Below the pieces are notes generated by a model. It was not told the DNA's origin. It made no database searches and saw only the letters and a list, made by a program, of their open reading frames with translations. Both the position numbers and the translations under genes were made by a program. Below, in pieces: positions 21,300 through 58,371 of a DNA stretch of 64,000 nt (its first letter is position 1; every line of letters begins with the position of its first letter). This stretch comes from Nereocystis luetkeana (lineage: Eukaryota; Sar; Phaeophyceae; Laminariales; Laminariaceae). The stretch lies in assembly GCA_031213475.1 (NCBI GenBank), contig JARUPZ010000007.1:8427586-8491585 (forward strand). The letters run 5' to 3'.

Positions 21300-22990
21300 G
21301 CTTTTGAACGAGAAACGGTGCCTCACATTGTTAGCCGCGAGACGACGGTCCCACGCATCCTTCCGCCTCTCCGCCTTGGTGCTGAGCTTGGATGGGGGCA
21401 ACGACGACATCCAATCAACGAACGGCCCCCTCCACGGTCACGTCAACTTACTCAGAGCCGCTCTTATTTTGCTTGCTGCTCGTGTATACGCGAATAATAG
21501 TAGCACAAGCACGAGGCGGCGGCAGCAGCAAGTAACAGCAGTGTTGTTGAGATGCGTATAGTCCGCAGTTGTTGTGCATCGATCACACGATCTATCGTTT
21601 GTGACAGAAATGTACCGGTCGGTGCAGCACAGACCGCAGAGGCCTCGAAAATTGATGCCGGTACCCGCCAGGTAATTCAAAAGTAATTCAGAGTAATTGC
21701 ACAAATTAATGCATGTCAGCCTGTGTCGGCCACTTTTAGCACCTTTACCCAGAAACATGTATTTAAAGTCTAGTTCCAAGTGTTTAGTCCCCACAATGAG
21801 GACTGCGGTGGTGTGATACTTCTGACTTGTTACTTTGTACGTATACTCGTACAACGCGATGGATATTGTTAATATTAATAGCAGCCAGAAACGCGACAGG
21901 CACGAGATCTATTATTATTGTTGCATGCCAGGTACGTATCACGTGTATAGAGTACGAGAATATGTGATAAGTACATACCTGGTACGTAGGAAAACAACAA
22001 TGACAACAGCATGACCACTAGACCACCACCACCACCACCACCACCACCACCACCACCACCACCCACCACCACCACCACCCACCACCACGAACAACAGCAA
22101 CAACAGCAGCAGCAGCAGCTGAGACAGACGTGTTTGCTGGGTATTATATTGCATTCGCTTTAGACTACTTACTTATAGTACTACGAATATATCTGCTGCT
22201 ACAAGGTGTGTATGTGCGTGCGTGTGTGTATGGCACGCTAACACGTGTTGCGTGCGTCTCGGATCATCACTGGTGTTCCCGCCGGCTGCGCCGGGGTTTG
22301 AGTTCGGGTCGAGGAGGGCTCTTCTTGCTGTTTGTACTACAGTTGTTGTAGCTGTACCCGTTTTATAGATCGACGGATTGTTGGTGACCGGAAAATTCAT
22401 TCATTTCGAGGGCAGTGCCGTTTCTATATATATATATATGTAAAGCGTCCGTCAGCGGGATCCCCCGCCGCACAAGTGACACGGGCAACAACAAGCTCAA
22501 GTTCGCGAGCACTGCAAGCTGACTCATTCGCCACCACGGCCCCCAAGGCCTCCATCGCTACAGACGCATTACGAGTACATACATCGCGCCCAGCCTCCCC
22601 GACCCAAAACCACGCGCACAGACAGGCACCACAAACGAAACTTGAAAAGGATTGCGAGAGAATAAAACAACGATATACCAGGTATTGTTCTGAAGAAGAT
22701 CGTATGGATTGCAATACAGATTCGAAGGTTTTCAGACCCTCTTCTCCCGAGATGCCCGGCACGTACCTGAGTGGAGCGCGCGGCTGTGTGCTGTCTCCGC
22801 CTGCGTTGGTGTATACGAGGCGACCACAGCAGCAGCAGCAGGAAAAAGCAGCAGCAAGGTAATAATGGTGGGCGTCAACCCTGCTCTTGGCGCCACGCGG
22901 CATAACTTTTGTTAGATTGGACACTGAGACGACTGGAGAGAGGAATGGACGCGCCTTAGATTTTTTAGGTCGAAACGTCAACGTTTGTTT
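21300..22990. other. Intergenic DNA with microsatellites; no gene seen
   Basis: A near-perfect CCA run at 22020-22085, a (TA)n run at 22426-22440 and a decayed TTAA-type MITE near 21737-21812. Open frames over these are repeat artefacts. Confidence 0.45.
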
Positions 22991-22992
22991 TA

Positions 22993-23410
22993 TTTTAGGA
23001 CCGCAGCCCCATTTTGGGGGCAATCTATTCAAAATTCAAATTTCAAGTACCATAGTTGATAGTTGTTGTTGTTGTTGTTGTTGTTGTTGTTCTCACATTA
23101 ACTCATCGCCACAATACAATGCAGTCCGTGGTCGCAGGACAGGCTCCAATAACTCTGGAGTGGAAGAAATACCTCAAGTAAAACAGAGGCAAAAACAAAA
23201 AACAAGCATACGCACTCCACCACTGCGGACACCAGGGAAGCAAAAAGGAGACTATTATATAAGCTTAATAATAGCAGACAAAAACCTAAAAAAGAAGATG
23301 AAGCGAAGCAAAAAAAAGAAAAAAAAAAAAAAAAACAGAAGCAGATAGCAAAACGCAAAAAAAAAAAACATAGCACCATAGTTTGTCCCCAAAAAGGGAC
23401 TGCGGGTTTT
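22993..23410. mobile_element. TTAA-type MITE split by a ~317-bp A-tailed insertion
   Basis: The left half (ATTTTAGGACCGCAGCCCCATT...CAAATTTCAAGT, 22993-23048) and right half (TTTGTCCCCAAAAAGGGACTG, 23382-23402) are parts of one palindromic MITE. Between them, 23058-23374 is flanked by the 9-bp repeat ACCATAGTT (23049-23057 and 23375-23383). The insert starts with a (TTG)n run and ends in A-rich sequence (23310-23370), as expected for a retroposed sequence copied by LINE machinery. Confidence 0.75.
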
Positions 23411-23532
23411 CACTGCTGCGTTCCGTCTACCGACGGTACGCAGCAAAGATGTCAGAAGACAGCGACTTTTTGCCTTGACATGCTTTGACTGACACCAAAG
23501 AACTGCTCGAGGTTTTAGTCTGAAACACTCGG

Positions 23533-23535
<3 letters not shown>

Positions 23536-23563
<28 letters not shown>

Positions 23564-23889
23564 CTCATCCCATTCATTATCTTCGCACATCTTCTTCTCT
23601 CCTTCCAACTCGTAACTCAGATCCGGGGTCACATAGCAGGCTCTTCTCCCCCCCCTTCCCGCTACGGTACGTGCCTTCATTTTTTATCGCGAGAAGATTT
23701 CAGCCTTTTCTTCCCTCGTCGACTCGCATCGAATTGTGTCTACCCACGCTGCAAGGCGCTCTCAACAATTGAATCCCTTTTTTTTATTTTTGCAAATAAA
23801 GTCAAAGTCTGACCCTCCTCGCGGGCTCGAACCCAGGACTCAAACAAGTAGAATTCGAGGTCAACCACTTGAACCACCGGGGCGACCGG
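23536..23889 (-). mobile_element. tRNA-derived SINE, copy 5
   Basis: Minus-strand full-length copy. T-rich tail complement at 23536-23572, standard body, and B box in CGCGGGCTCGAACCCAGGAC. It ends at GGGGCGACCGG. Confidence 0.9.
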
Positions 23890-25620
23890 CACTCCTACAC
23901 ACCCTTGACCCTTGACAGCGCACGTTTTGCCTTGCTTGACATGTCTCCTGCGTACTGCTGTACCTGGTCAGGAATAGAATAATGCTGTGGATAGTCGAGC
24001 AGAGGGGTATAGGATATATGGATCTCCACTATCGGGCAGTCTCCGTCTCGCGGCGTCCGTTCGTACTGGCCGTTCCTTGATGATGACCAGAGTGAGGAGT
24101 GAGGATGCAAGAGTAGGCTGTAGGTAGTTTGATGGGCACCCGGTACCCGGTATTCGAGAAAAAGGTTGGCCCTCCACGACTTTGTACGAGACACCTTGAT
24201 GCCAAAACCAACGGTTGATTGGGTCTGATTGCCTTATACTTCAGGCTCTAGGGTTGCATGGCGCTAGTCGTTCTCATTGTTCGGCTCAAATAATATAAGT
24301 TAAAAAGCTAGTACGTACGTCTCAAAATAAGGAAGGTACGCACAAGTACGTAAGCTCCCCTCCACACCTCCACTCTCCACAGATCTCCAACACCCAAGAG
24401 ATCGAGACAACCAAGATATTATTATTATTGTCGAATACCCTCAAACCCCACCCTACTTCCAAGTACGTTGCCCCCGACACCTGTGCGGGGCAGGTCGTGA
24501 GCCAGTATTTTTGTACGACTCAAAAAAAGTACGAGTGCCAGCAGGTAATTTTCAAAGTTTGTTGTTTCGGGCCTTGCCTGGCAGTCCTGTTCTCGAGACA
24601 AACTACGCTACGAGCTATTAATACGAGCATTGATTGGGTGATGCATGAATGGTGGTTTGTCCCCAAAACAGCACTTCCTGATATGCTCCCTAATCCCTAA
24701 CATTTACGCACATGGAAACAATCGAAACCCTCCATTTTGTTTGGAACACCAGGGTGCGGGGATCCAACAGGCATGCCAAGACGCCCCGAGCACACCCCTC
24801 CGCGACGAAAGCATTTTATCGGCGAGGACTGAAGGTACGAAAGATTATACCGTGTTACTCCTTAGCATGGATTGTATAGGTGATGGTCAAAGCGGTTCCG
24901 GTTGTCGTCCCTCTCTCGTCATGTCCAATTTTGATATTTTTACTTTGACTACTCTGCCGTACTACTGCTGCTGTAGGATGGTCCTTTGGTATTTGAACGC
25001 AGCATGGATGCCTCCGTCGCTTGCGACTTGCTACCGCATACTCTACGAATCTCTGATGATGTATCAAACCGCGGGGATATGCTCGTATTGTGTTTGGCAT
25101 CTGTTCTGTCTTTCCACGGGGCACCAGTCCTGGCGACGGCCATGCCTGTTGCACTACTGTGCCCATCAATCGCGGAGGTGCAAAGGCTTCCACGCAGTAT
25201 TAATAGTAGGCAGGCACCTGATCGTGCTCCCACAAGTACACTCGTAAACATACGTTCGTTTGTTGACAGAGCAGCGGTGTGAGGTGTCGCTACATGCACG
25301 AGTACTGCTGTACCCCTAGTCACTAGTCACGTGTATTGCTGTCGTACCGCGAACTGCTCGGTTGGTCGAGGGCGCACGCGGTGTTGTTGTGTTTTTGCCG
25401 TGCTTACCGGTATCTAGGCATCGTCGCACCTGCAGGGGTCACCACTATCCTACCTGGTACCTGGTACCTGGTACTCGGTAAGGTTGCCACGTATGTGCGG
25501 TTCAGATTGTGAGCTTCAGATTTTATCCCGACCGCATTTTCAGCATGTGAACTCCGCAAATCGCAGACTTCTGTACCTGGTATACGAGTAGTCCTCCTAC
25601 AATATGCGGAAAGATCGGAT
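23890..25620. other. Intergenic DNA; no gene seen
   Basis: Contains a degraded TTAA-type MITE at about 24565-24695 whose centre was enlarged by a segment containing GCTATTAATACGAGC, and a TACCTGGTACCTGGTACCTGGTA cluster near 25453. The open frames at 24645-25320 on both strands match nothing I recognise. Confidence 0.4.
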
Positions 25621-25795
25621 TTACTGTGCGTGCAGAGATTCGGGCAAACGCCGAGACCAACTACTGCTGTTGTTATTGTGGTCTGGCGCCGCGAAGAGAC
25701 GCGCTGGGTGCGCTGCACTGCGCGTAGGACCCAAGCGTCCGAGCCAACGCTGACTGCCTTTGGTCTGACGGCGAAGAAACGTGCCGAGTGCGCTA

Positions 25796-25900
25796 TTACG
25801 GGGGACCATAATTAATAGGACCAAATATTGTTAGTAAAAATGGTTAAATGTATAGCTTTTTATGTATTCCACAGGTCCTATTAACTATGGTCCCCCGTAA
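25796..25900. mobile_element. TA-flanked MITE (TTACGGGGGACC family), intact
   Basis: 105 bp, TA|TTACGGGGGACCATAATTAA ... TTAACTATGGTCCCCCGTAA|TA. The terminal inverted repeats are about 28 bp. Unit B of the duplication keeps the unoccupied TA (GCGCTACG). TA duplication is the rule for Tc1/mariner-superfamily elements. Confidence 0.92.
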
Positions 25901-26286
25901 TAGTGCCAACCTGTCTTGGTATTGATAGTTCATAATGTGAGTGACTGCTGCTGCTGTAGTCTAGGAATACGTATGCACGGAGAGGTGTGCGCCGAGTGCG
26001 CTTCTCTTGGTCTCTAGGCCCGAGCCCGCGCCAACCGACTGTAGTCTGGCCACGGAGAGACGCGCCGCCCACCGACCGCGCGTCGGACCCGGAGCAAGTC
26101 GCTATACAGCTGTGTCGCTATACAACTAATCGATCGTTCTGCTCCTGTTGCTTGCTGTTGTGGATTACATGAACTACTGTAGAGACCATGCCTTTTTTCG
26201 ATTTGAAAATCTGATGCCCAAATCGTCGCATTTTGGCAAATATGATGACCAAGTCGTCGGATTTTGGGCCAAAATCTGACGACTTA

Positions 26287-27093
26287 GACCTATGCCAATG
26301 GGACAGCGAAGTTTCAATAAAAAGTTTGAATTTCAAAGATACCCGCCAAAAAAAACAGAACTCGCTTCCTATGGGCCACGTAAAAAAAAAAGTTCCTAAC
26401 TTTTGGAAAAGCCCGAAAAAAGGGCCAACATCGGCTTGAGAAAAACTCAGGCCGATCTTTGGTTCGAAGCGGCGAGATTCCGAGTCCTCGACAGACATCG
26501 ATCAACAAAACCAACGATTGCGTCATGAATTCTGAACGGAGTGCGCTCGTTCGGGGCTCCGACCCACCCTATAGGGTCACCGTCTTCACACCATGGCCGG
26601 TGTCATGTGGCGGGAGCTGACCAGGCGTATGATAAAAAAACATTTGGCCGCTGGTTTGCACAAAACAGAAGACTAAACTTCTCCATCCGTCTCGAATGGC
26701 AAAACGTAGACTTTTTTTCAGGTTCGGGAGGATACCGTAGGACGCCGCCGGCAAGCTCTCGCCCCCTAGACCATGGATCCACCTGATATCTTCGAGGCCG
26801 TCATCTATATTCGTTGGCCTTGCCAGATACCGAGCGGGTTGGCCGTGGGCTGAGTCTATGTCGAGATCGAGCGTCGATCGTCGCACGAGCTGGTTTCTAT
26901 GACCGTGTTGACAATTTGCACGCAGAAAAAACAAATTGCGCCGCCTGCAGCCGTTGGGGGGGAAAAAGTAAAAAATCAAACAGTTTTCTCTTTTTTCCCC
27001 ACAGCGGCGGTACGAGAAATTTTTCGGCTGTTTTTTTAAAGCAATATATTTGAAAAAAAACTATTGAACTTCGCGTTTCCATTGGCATAGGTC
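26287..27093. mobile_element. PIF/Harbinger-like non-autonomous DNA transposon, copy 1
   Basis: 807 bp bounded by inverted GACCTATGCCAATGG...CCATTGGCATAGGTC, flanked by TTA on both sides. A second copy lies at 54600-55430 flanked by TAA. A 3-bp TWA duplication is characteristic of PIF/Harbinger elements. No transposase frame is visible inside; the interior includes CGATTGCGTCATGAATTCTG and GTGGCGGGAGCTGACCAGGC, shared by both copies. Confidence 0.85.
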
Positions 27094-27895
27094 TTAGGCC
27101 ATCGGATTCTCAAATCGATACCTGGTAAGTTCCCGGTAAGATTTTGCTTATTCGGACTGCAGAAGCAGACGTTTTCCCTTTGGGGATCGAAAAATACAAA
27201 TCTGAAGATCGAAATCGAACCGCATAGGAAACAGCCAAGTCTTCCTATGCGGAAAAATCGAATTTGTTGTGTGTGCAGACATTCGAGCAAACGCCGAGAC
27301 CAACTGCTGTTGTTGTAGTCTGGTGCCGCGAAGAGATGCGCCGAGTGCGCTGCACTGCTGCGCGTAGTACCTAAGCGCCCAAGCCCACGCTGACTGCCTC
27401 TGGTCTGGCGACGAAAAACATGCCGAGCGCGCTACGTAGAGGCAACCTGTCCTGGCATTTTGTACCAGATATTTGAAAATATTTCGCAATGTGACTGACC
27501 GTTGCTGCTGCTGCTGTGCTGTAGTCTACGGGTACGTACGTACGCACGGAGGGGTGCGCGCCGAGTGCGCTTCTCTTGGTCTCTAGGTCCGAGCCCGCGC
27601 CAGCCGACTGTAGTCTGGCCACGGAGAGACTCGCCACCCGCCGACTACGCGTCGGGCGTGAAGCAACGCCGCTATACAGCTGTGTCCCATCCAACTCATC
27701 GATCGTTCTGCTGCTGCTTGCTGTCGTGGATATCATGTTGAATTTTGAGACCGTGCCACTTCGATTTGAAAACCTGATGCCCCAGGTGGTCTGATTTTGG
27801 GGGTTCAAAATCTGACAACTTGGGCCATCGGATTCTCTAATCGAAAAGTTCCGGTCGGATTTTGCATTTTCGGGCTGCATAAGGGCCCATCTTTA

Positions 27896-30800
27896 CGGGG
27901 ACTTTTTTTTTCAATTTGATTTCTTTCTTTTTTTTTCTAATTTAATTTGCATCTGATTGGCCGAAGAGTGAACGACCGAGCAGGCAAATTAGAAAATTTG
28001 AATTTGAGTGAACAGTCTTTTGAGACTTTTTTCGTGTGATTTTTTTTATTTCAGTTTGGAATTTGGGAGTTCCTCGGTCTTGGTGTAGCTTGTTCATGAT
28101 GGGAAAAAAACCTCGGTGGAGTCTGGGGCGATTCTTGGCCGCTTCGGTGACCACAATCGAGGCGATAAAACGCGAACCTCAACGAGAGGTGACCGGGGCA
28201 TTAGCCGCGCCCACGCCCACAGACCATAGAACATCGTACCCCGGCGGTGGCGCCTCAAAAGTAAACATGGCGGCCGCAATCCCAATTTTTCCGCCTGCTC
28301 GATCAGCCAACAATCGCGAAAACCAAGCAAACGAGCAAAAAAACGGAAGATACGCTCGAGACCTCGATAGCTGCATCACCGCTGCTGTGCCGCACGTGAC
28401 GCTTGAGGGCTTCCTCCGCCCACCCAAGACACCCTGAGAGTGATATCTTCGTATCCTGCACGACCAAAAAAAGAAAGAGGCTTGCGGCGGCGCGCATGCG
28501 GCAGCGCAAACCTTCGCTCTCGTCTACGCGCGTCGCTGTTTGTTGGCAGGGCGTTATGTGACGCGGCGCGTTCTTCCAGAATTCTTTTTTGATTGACAAC
28601 TAGTACGATGTTCCCCGATAGGACTCTAACACGTTTTTTTTTCGAAATCAAATTAAAATTCATTGAAATTAAAGTTTTACTTCCATATAGCGTTCCCCGT
28701 TAAGATGGGCCCTAAGCATATATATGCTTTCCTTTGTGGGATCGAAAAATACAAATCTGAAGCTCGGAGTCGAACCGCATAGGAAACAGCCTACAAGACC
28801 ATATATTGTGAGAAATTAATTATGGGCTCGAGAAACTGAGTTGGGGCCGAATATTCGCGTTTCACTCGGCGAGAGAATCAAAAACACCGGTAGACTACCC
28901 AGAATACTCCCCGGAGTTTGCCGAGAGTTTTCTGGAAGAGTTTTCCGTTTCCCCAGAGTCCTAGCTTGATTTTTGGAGCAGCCAATAAGTTTTTTCTGAA
29001 GGGTAGAAAATAAGATTGTTTGTGTCAGACCTGGGACCAGAAATAGTCAATCTAACGGAGAAGTGCTGAAGAAGCTGTCGGAAAACTAAGGGGAGCATCC
29101 TAAGGAGCCTACCGGTGTTTTTGACAGTCCCGCCGAGTAAATCGCGGCTTTTCGGCAACAAAGTAAAAACAGGTCTTCGACCCCTTCAATTTTTTCTCAA
29201 AATAGTTGGTCTAAGGGTTGTTATCAACTGGATTTTAGTTTTATCGTTTCGCGGAAATTTCCCGGAAACGCGAAAAAAATGCGGTGGGTCCTATGATCGC
29301 CTGGTATCATATTTCAAGAGGTTGCAACGCTCGTCCATCTGATCAAAACCAGCGGCACGCGCGCAGGCCGTCCGCTGGATCGTGCTGCTGGAGGTGTCCC
29401 GACCCCTAGAGAGGCGACCGTACCTCGCCGTACCTCGCGGGCGTAGCTTCAATCAGCCTCTGGCGCGAAAAAGCCCTCCACGACATGAAACTAGCTGGCG
29501 ACTTCGTCTTGATCTTGGCTATGTGGGTGAGTCGGCTCTGCCGACTGGACGAATAGAGCCCTCGTCGTGCATGGCGCTTTCTGCGACCAGCCACGGCCTG
29601 AGAATGACCCTGGGGATGACCCTGATCTATCCTGTACAGTGCCGAGTGGCGGCACGGCTCACACCGTGCGCCTGCCTGATGTTGTGCGACGAACCGAAAC
29701 ATTTCCGCGACAAGTACGTACGGGAAAATTACTTTTTAGGTAATTTGCCGGGACTGAAAAAAACTCCGCCAAACGCGAAAAAAAAAAGAAAGAGCTGAAA
29801 TCCTGTAAATTCCCTCAGAAACGCCATGAAAAACGTCCGTTTAATAAACGAGCCTAAAACGTCCGCACTGCTGTACCTGGTATACCGGTGTGGTCGAAGC
29901 AACGAACCATATAACCTGATGAATAGGGCTTTGAGTCGACAGTATTTCACGACCACAGTGATCCGTACCTGGTGACTATTAACTTTATTAATAGTCGGCC
30001 CGCCGACTTGCCGGCTAAAGTCGCAACCCCCCGCCCGGCCGAGGGGGGGGCGCTGGAGGCGCCCCCGGAGGGCCCGTCCGAGGCGTCTCCGGAGGACCCC
30101 GCTGAAGGCGCTGCCGGAACCAAAACTACTCGATTTGGCTTCATTTTACACAAGAAAAGCGTTAGAACGGCCGGTTTTAACGAAGATTGGAAAAATCCAA
30201 TTTGGAAAATAAAACACACTTTGGATTGTGGATTTCGCCACCAAAAAAACTGTTTTGCGTCCTACTGTATCGGGGAAGGCTGTCGCAGGGCCTGACGATA
30301 CGAGGTGGCCAGGCGACCAGGCGAGGTGCCAGCTGTTGCACGTACGCAGCATAGAACGCAGCACAGAACACGCGAAAACCTGTTGCTGTTCAGTTTGTTT
30401 GTGTGGGCTCCCGTCGTCCTGCTTGGCTCTGGCTCGGCGGAACGCCTTCCCGCGATTCCCGCGATTTCTTGCCAGATTTCGCGTCTTTGAATGCCCAGAG
30501 CACGCGCCACGCAACCCGGCCGGGACCCACACTTGCGCCGTGGTGAACACGAGGACCCCCTGCTTGCTATGCGGCCGAGATAACTAGAACAGACCCCCGA
30601 CCGGAAGGAAAAAAAATGTCGATGTGCAAAAAAGGTTGTTTTCATACGAAGTACGCATATACACATGTACCAGGTACCAGGTATCATACGAAGTGCAAGG
30701 TACCAGGAACGTACATACAGACATAGTATCAGCAAAAAGGCACACCCAGGTCAGCTCAGCGCAGACACGCTGCGCAGAGCAGCGTCGTGCGGTGCTGTGC

Positions 30801-30900
30801 GTAGTGTGGCAGTGGTAAATCTGCTGGTAGAGTACGCTAATGGCGGTGCTATTAATATTACTACAGTAACTTGGATATAGAGTGGGATCACATTTTCAGT
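27896..30900. other. Intergenic DNA with GC-rich patches; no gene I can support
   Basis: GC-rich patches at about 28110-28560, 29340-29700 and 30000-30130 carry open frames of 80-140 codons, but none shows a family motif. The segment GATCGAAAAATACAAATCTG at 27187 recurs at 28741 with following CGAACCGCATAGGAAACAGC. Any 5' exon or promoter of the translocator gene would lie here or just to the right. Confidence 0.4.
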
Positions 30901-30904
30901 AGTA

Positions 30905-31620
30905 AAAGGTGAAAAGGTGACCCCCCCCCCCCCCCCCCATCCGCCTGCTCCGTCTCGAAAGGGATGCGTGGTCAATGGTCAAACGATTAAGGCAAACAAC
31001 AAATGAGTACGCCCCCCCCCCCCCCCCCATCCACCTTCTATGGTCATACGACTACGGCCATGCATGATAGTGAGTACAACCCCCATCTATAGCTAGGTCG
31101 GGTTGGCGTCGGTTGGCAACGACACTGTAAAACATGCCGCTCACTACGTGAGCTACTGTAGACAACCAGGGTACCACTTTTTTCCTTTTTGGGGGGGGGG
31201 GGTCGGTCACAGGTGGTTGTCGAGTTAGATCGTTTCTGTGAGGTGAACAACATTTACTCCGCACAAGTGGGAATGATCGTATCACGTAGAGTTTATGGTA
31301 AGGCACCCAAGAGGCAGTTACATAGTACTCCCGTTTCTGTCTCTGGAAATGCCTACACTTTGAACTAAATCAACTCGTTGAAGCTGTCATCCATATGCAA
31401 GTCCGCCTCAAAAGCGGTTCTTAGTAGGATGCAGCTCATCCTTCATGCGACTCGCCAGACACCTCACGGCGCTTCGCGCTTGGTGCAAGCAATGTCTGCC
31501 TGGTCGGTGAAAACCCGACACGCTCCGTCCCGGCATTGTAGGGGTGCGAGGGTCTATGGTCATACGACTACGGCGATGGATGAGATCGAATACATCTCTC
31601 CTATCGAGTACACCCCCCCC
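30905..31620 (-). repeat. C-tract dispersed repeat, composite copy
   Basis: Two C-runs (about 30920-30937, 31011-31028), then GTCGGTTGGCAACGACACTG...GGTAAGGCACCCA and CTGTCATCCATATGCAAGTC...GGTCTATGGTCATACGACTA ending in another C-run at 31613. A closely similar composite lies at about 36770-37295, inside intron 2 of the translocator gene. Confidence 0.75.
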
Positions 31621-32150
31621 CCCCTCTCCCATCCACCGACCCGCCCCATCCACGCATGCACTCACCACCCTCCTACCCACTCTCTGGCGCACCCCCCCCC
31701 CCTTTCCCCCCCGCTGTTGCCGCCGCCTCCATGTAATCGCTGCTCACAGCAAGCTACCTATCGATCAGCCGCCGGTAGGAGAGAGCAGATCGTGTCCTCA
31801 CAGGGTGCGCAAGGCAGGCGCTCTGCCTCTTTCTGCCTCTTTCCTTGGGTACATCTTCCGCCGCGCTTGGTCCGGCACGTTCGGCTGTTGCTCTGCCCAC
31901 TACGATTTTGAAGCTATCGGTGCATAGTTCTATTGGTCAATCGGACAGCTCTGCTCCTACAGTACAGCAGTAGCTGGGCCATTAGCTCTATCGATTGAGA
32001 GCTACCTGGTACGGGGTATATCGATAGCGTCTCGTTGGTATTGGTATATAGTTATCATTCTCTCTTTTTCCCCCCCCCCGCACATACCGGAGTTTCCAAA
32101 ACGACGGTCAACACCAACACCAACAACTTCAACAAAAAAAGGAAAATAAG

Positions 32151-57300
<25,150 letters not shown>

Positions 57301-58333
57301 ATTTGATACCAACAGTAGGGGTAGAAGTGCGTGGTTTTGTGGACTGGGGCGGGATAGTGGGGGAGGCGGTTGGGGGGAAGGCGGGGGGCTAGGGTAGGGA
57401 GCTAGGGACGGTGGTGGCGCGGGAGAAGGGATGCGGGCGTGTACTCATGTCATGCAAGGCCGTAGTCGTATGACCATTGACCCTCGCATCTCTAGAACGC
57501 CGGGACGGGCCACGTCGGGTTTTCGCCGACCGGCGGGGGGCAACTAGGTGGGGGGGGGCGTACTCACTTGTTGCTTACCTTAGTCATTTGACCATTGATG
57601 ACGCACCCCTTTCCAGACGGAGCATTGGGGGGGGGTGGGGGAGGGGGGGGGGTAGACACACAAGAAGGTATTGGAAAGAATATGTTACAACAGAGGTATT
57701 TTTAGAAATGGCATTTTTGAGGAAAGACAAGGGGAAAATGATGGGGATGAAAGTTTTTTCGTTTTTTGTTTGTTTTGTTTATTGATTCCTCCATCAGTGT
57801 GTTTTAGTTTAGCCTCTCCTTCCCTTCCTAGAACATAAGAAGGAGGAGGAGGGAGGCGGGAGGAGGGGGGGGAAGAGGGAGGGAGAAAGGCCGGGGGAGA
57901 GGCTGGGGAGGGGAGGAGGGGGGGGGGGGGGGACTACTACGTACTGGCATTTTTGTGTTCTTACATTCCCGTGACAAGTCGTTGCATCACACCGGTGGTC
58001 GTGGCGAAGCGCAGCAGATGTTGGGCATTCGTCTCGGGCTTCTCTCTCTGCCTCCTGTTTCCCCCCCCCCACTATCCCGCCACCTCCACCCCCCCCCCAT
58101 ACCATCGGATATAGAAAAACGCCTAGGCTGGCCGGCCGGCCGGTCCTAAATTTTTATGCATTTTTTACGGTGCGCACGTCTGATGCCCCTTTCGGGTTTG
58201 CCGGGCGAATGTTGATGGAGGGAGGGGAGAAGAAGCGGGGAGGGTGGGGGAGTCTGACTGCCACCACGGTTTTCTTTTTTTTTGTGTCTTGTGGTGAGCC
58301 GAGCTTGCTCGTTTGTTTTGGCTGTACGCAACA

Positions 58334-58371
<38 letters not shown>

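Larger units (their letters stand above)
25622..27895. repeat. Tandem duplication (unit ~630 bp); first unit carries three insertions
   Basis: Unit A (25622-27180) and unit B (27265-27895) share long blocks: GCAAACGCCGAGACCAACT, GCGCTTCTCTTGGTCTCTAG, ACTGTAGTCTGGCCACGGAG, CGATCGTTCTGCT, TTCGATTTGAAAA.CTGATGC and GGCCATCGGATTCTC. Unit A is longer because it contains a 105-bp TA-flanked MITE (25796-25900), an 807-bp TTA-flanked element (26287-27093) and a TACCTGGTA near 27119. Unit B has none of these. Confidence 0.85.

Noticed and set aside
22021..22154. Val/Gly/Trp-rich and His/Thr-rich frames over CCA/CAC runs (also 4693-5000)
   Set aside because: Microsatellite translation; no flanking coding signal.
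29972..30295. 107-codon plus-strand frame with an acidic Pro/Glu-rich start
   Set aside because: The first half comes from a GC-rich imperfect repeat (GGAGGGCCCGTCCGAGGC...) and the rest matches nothing I know.
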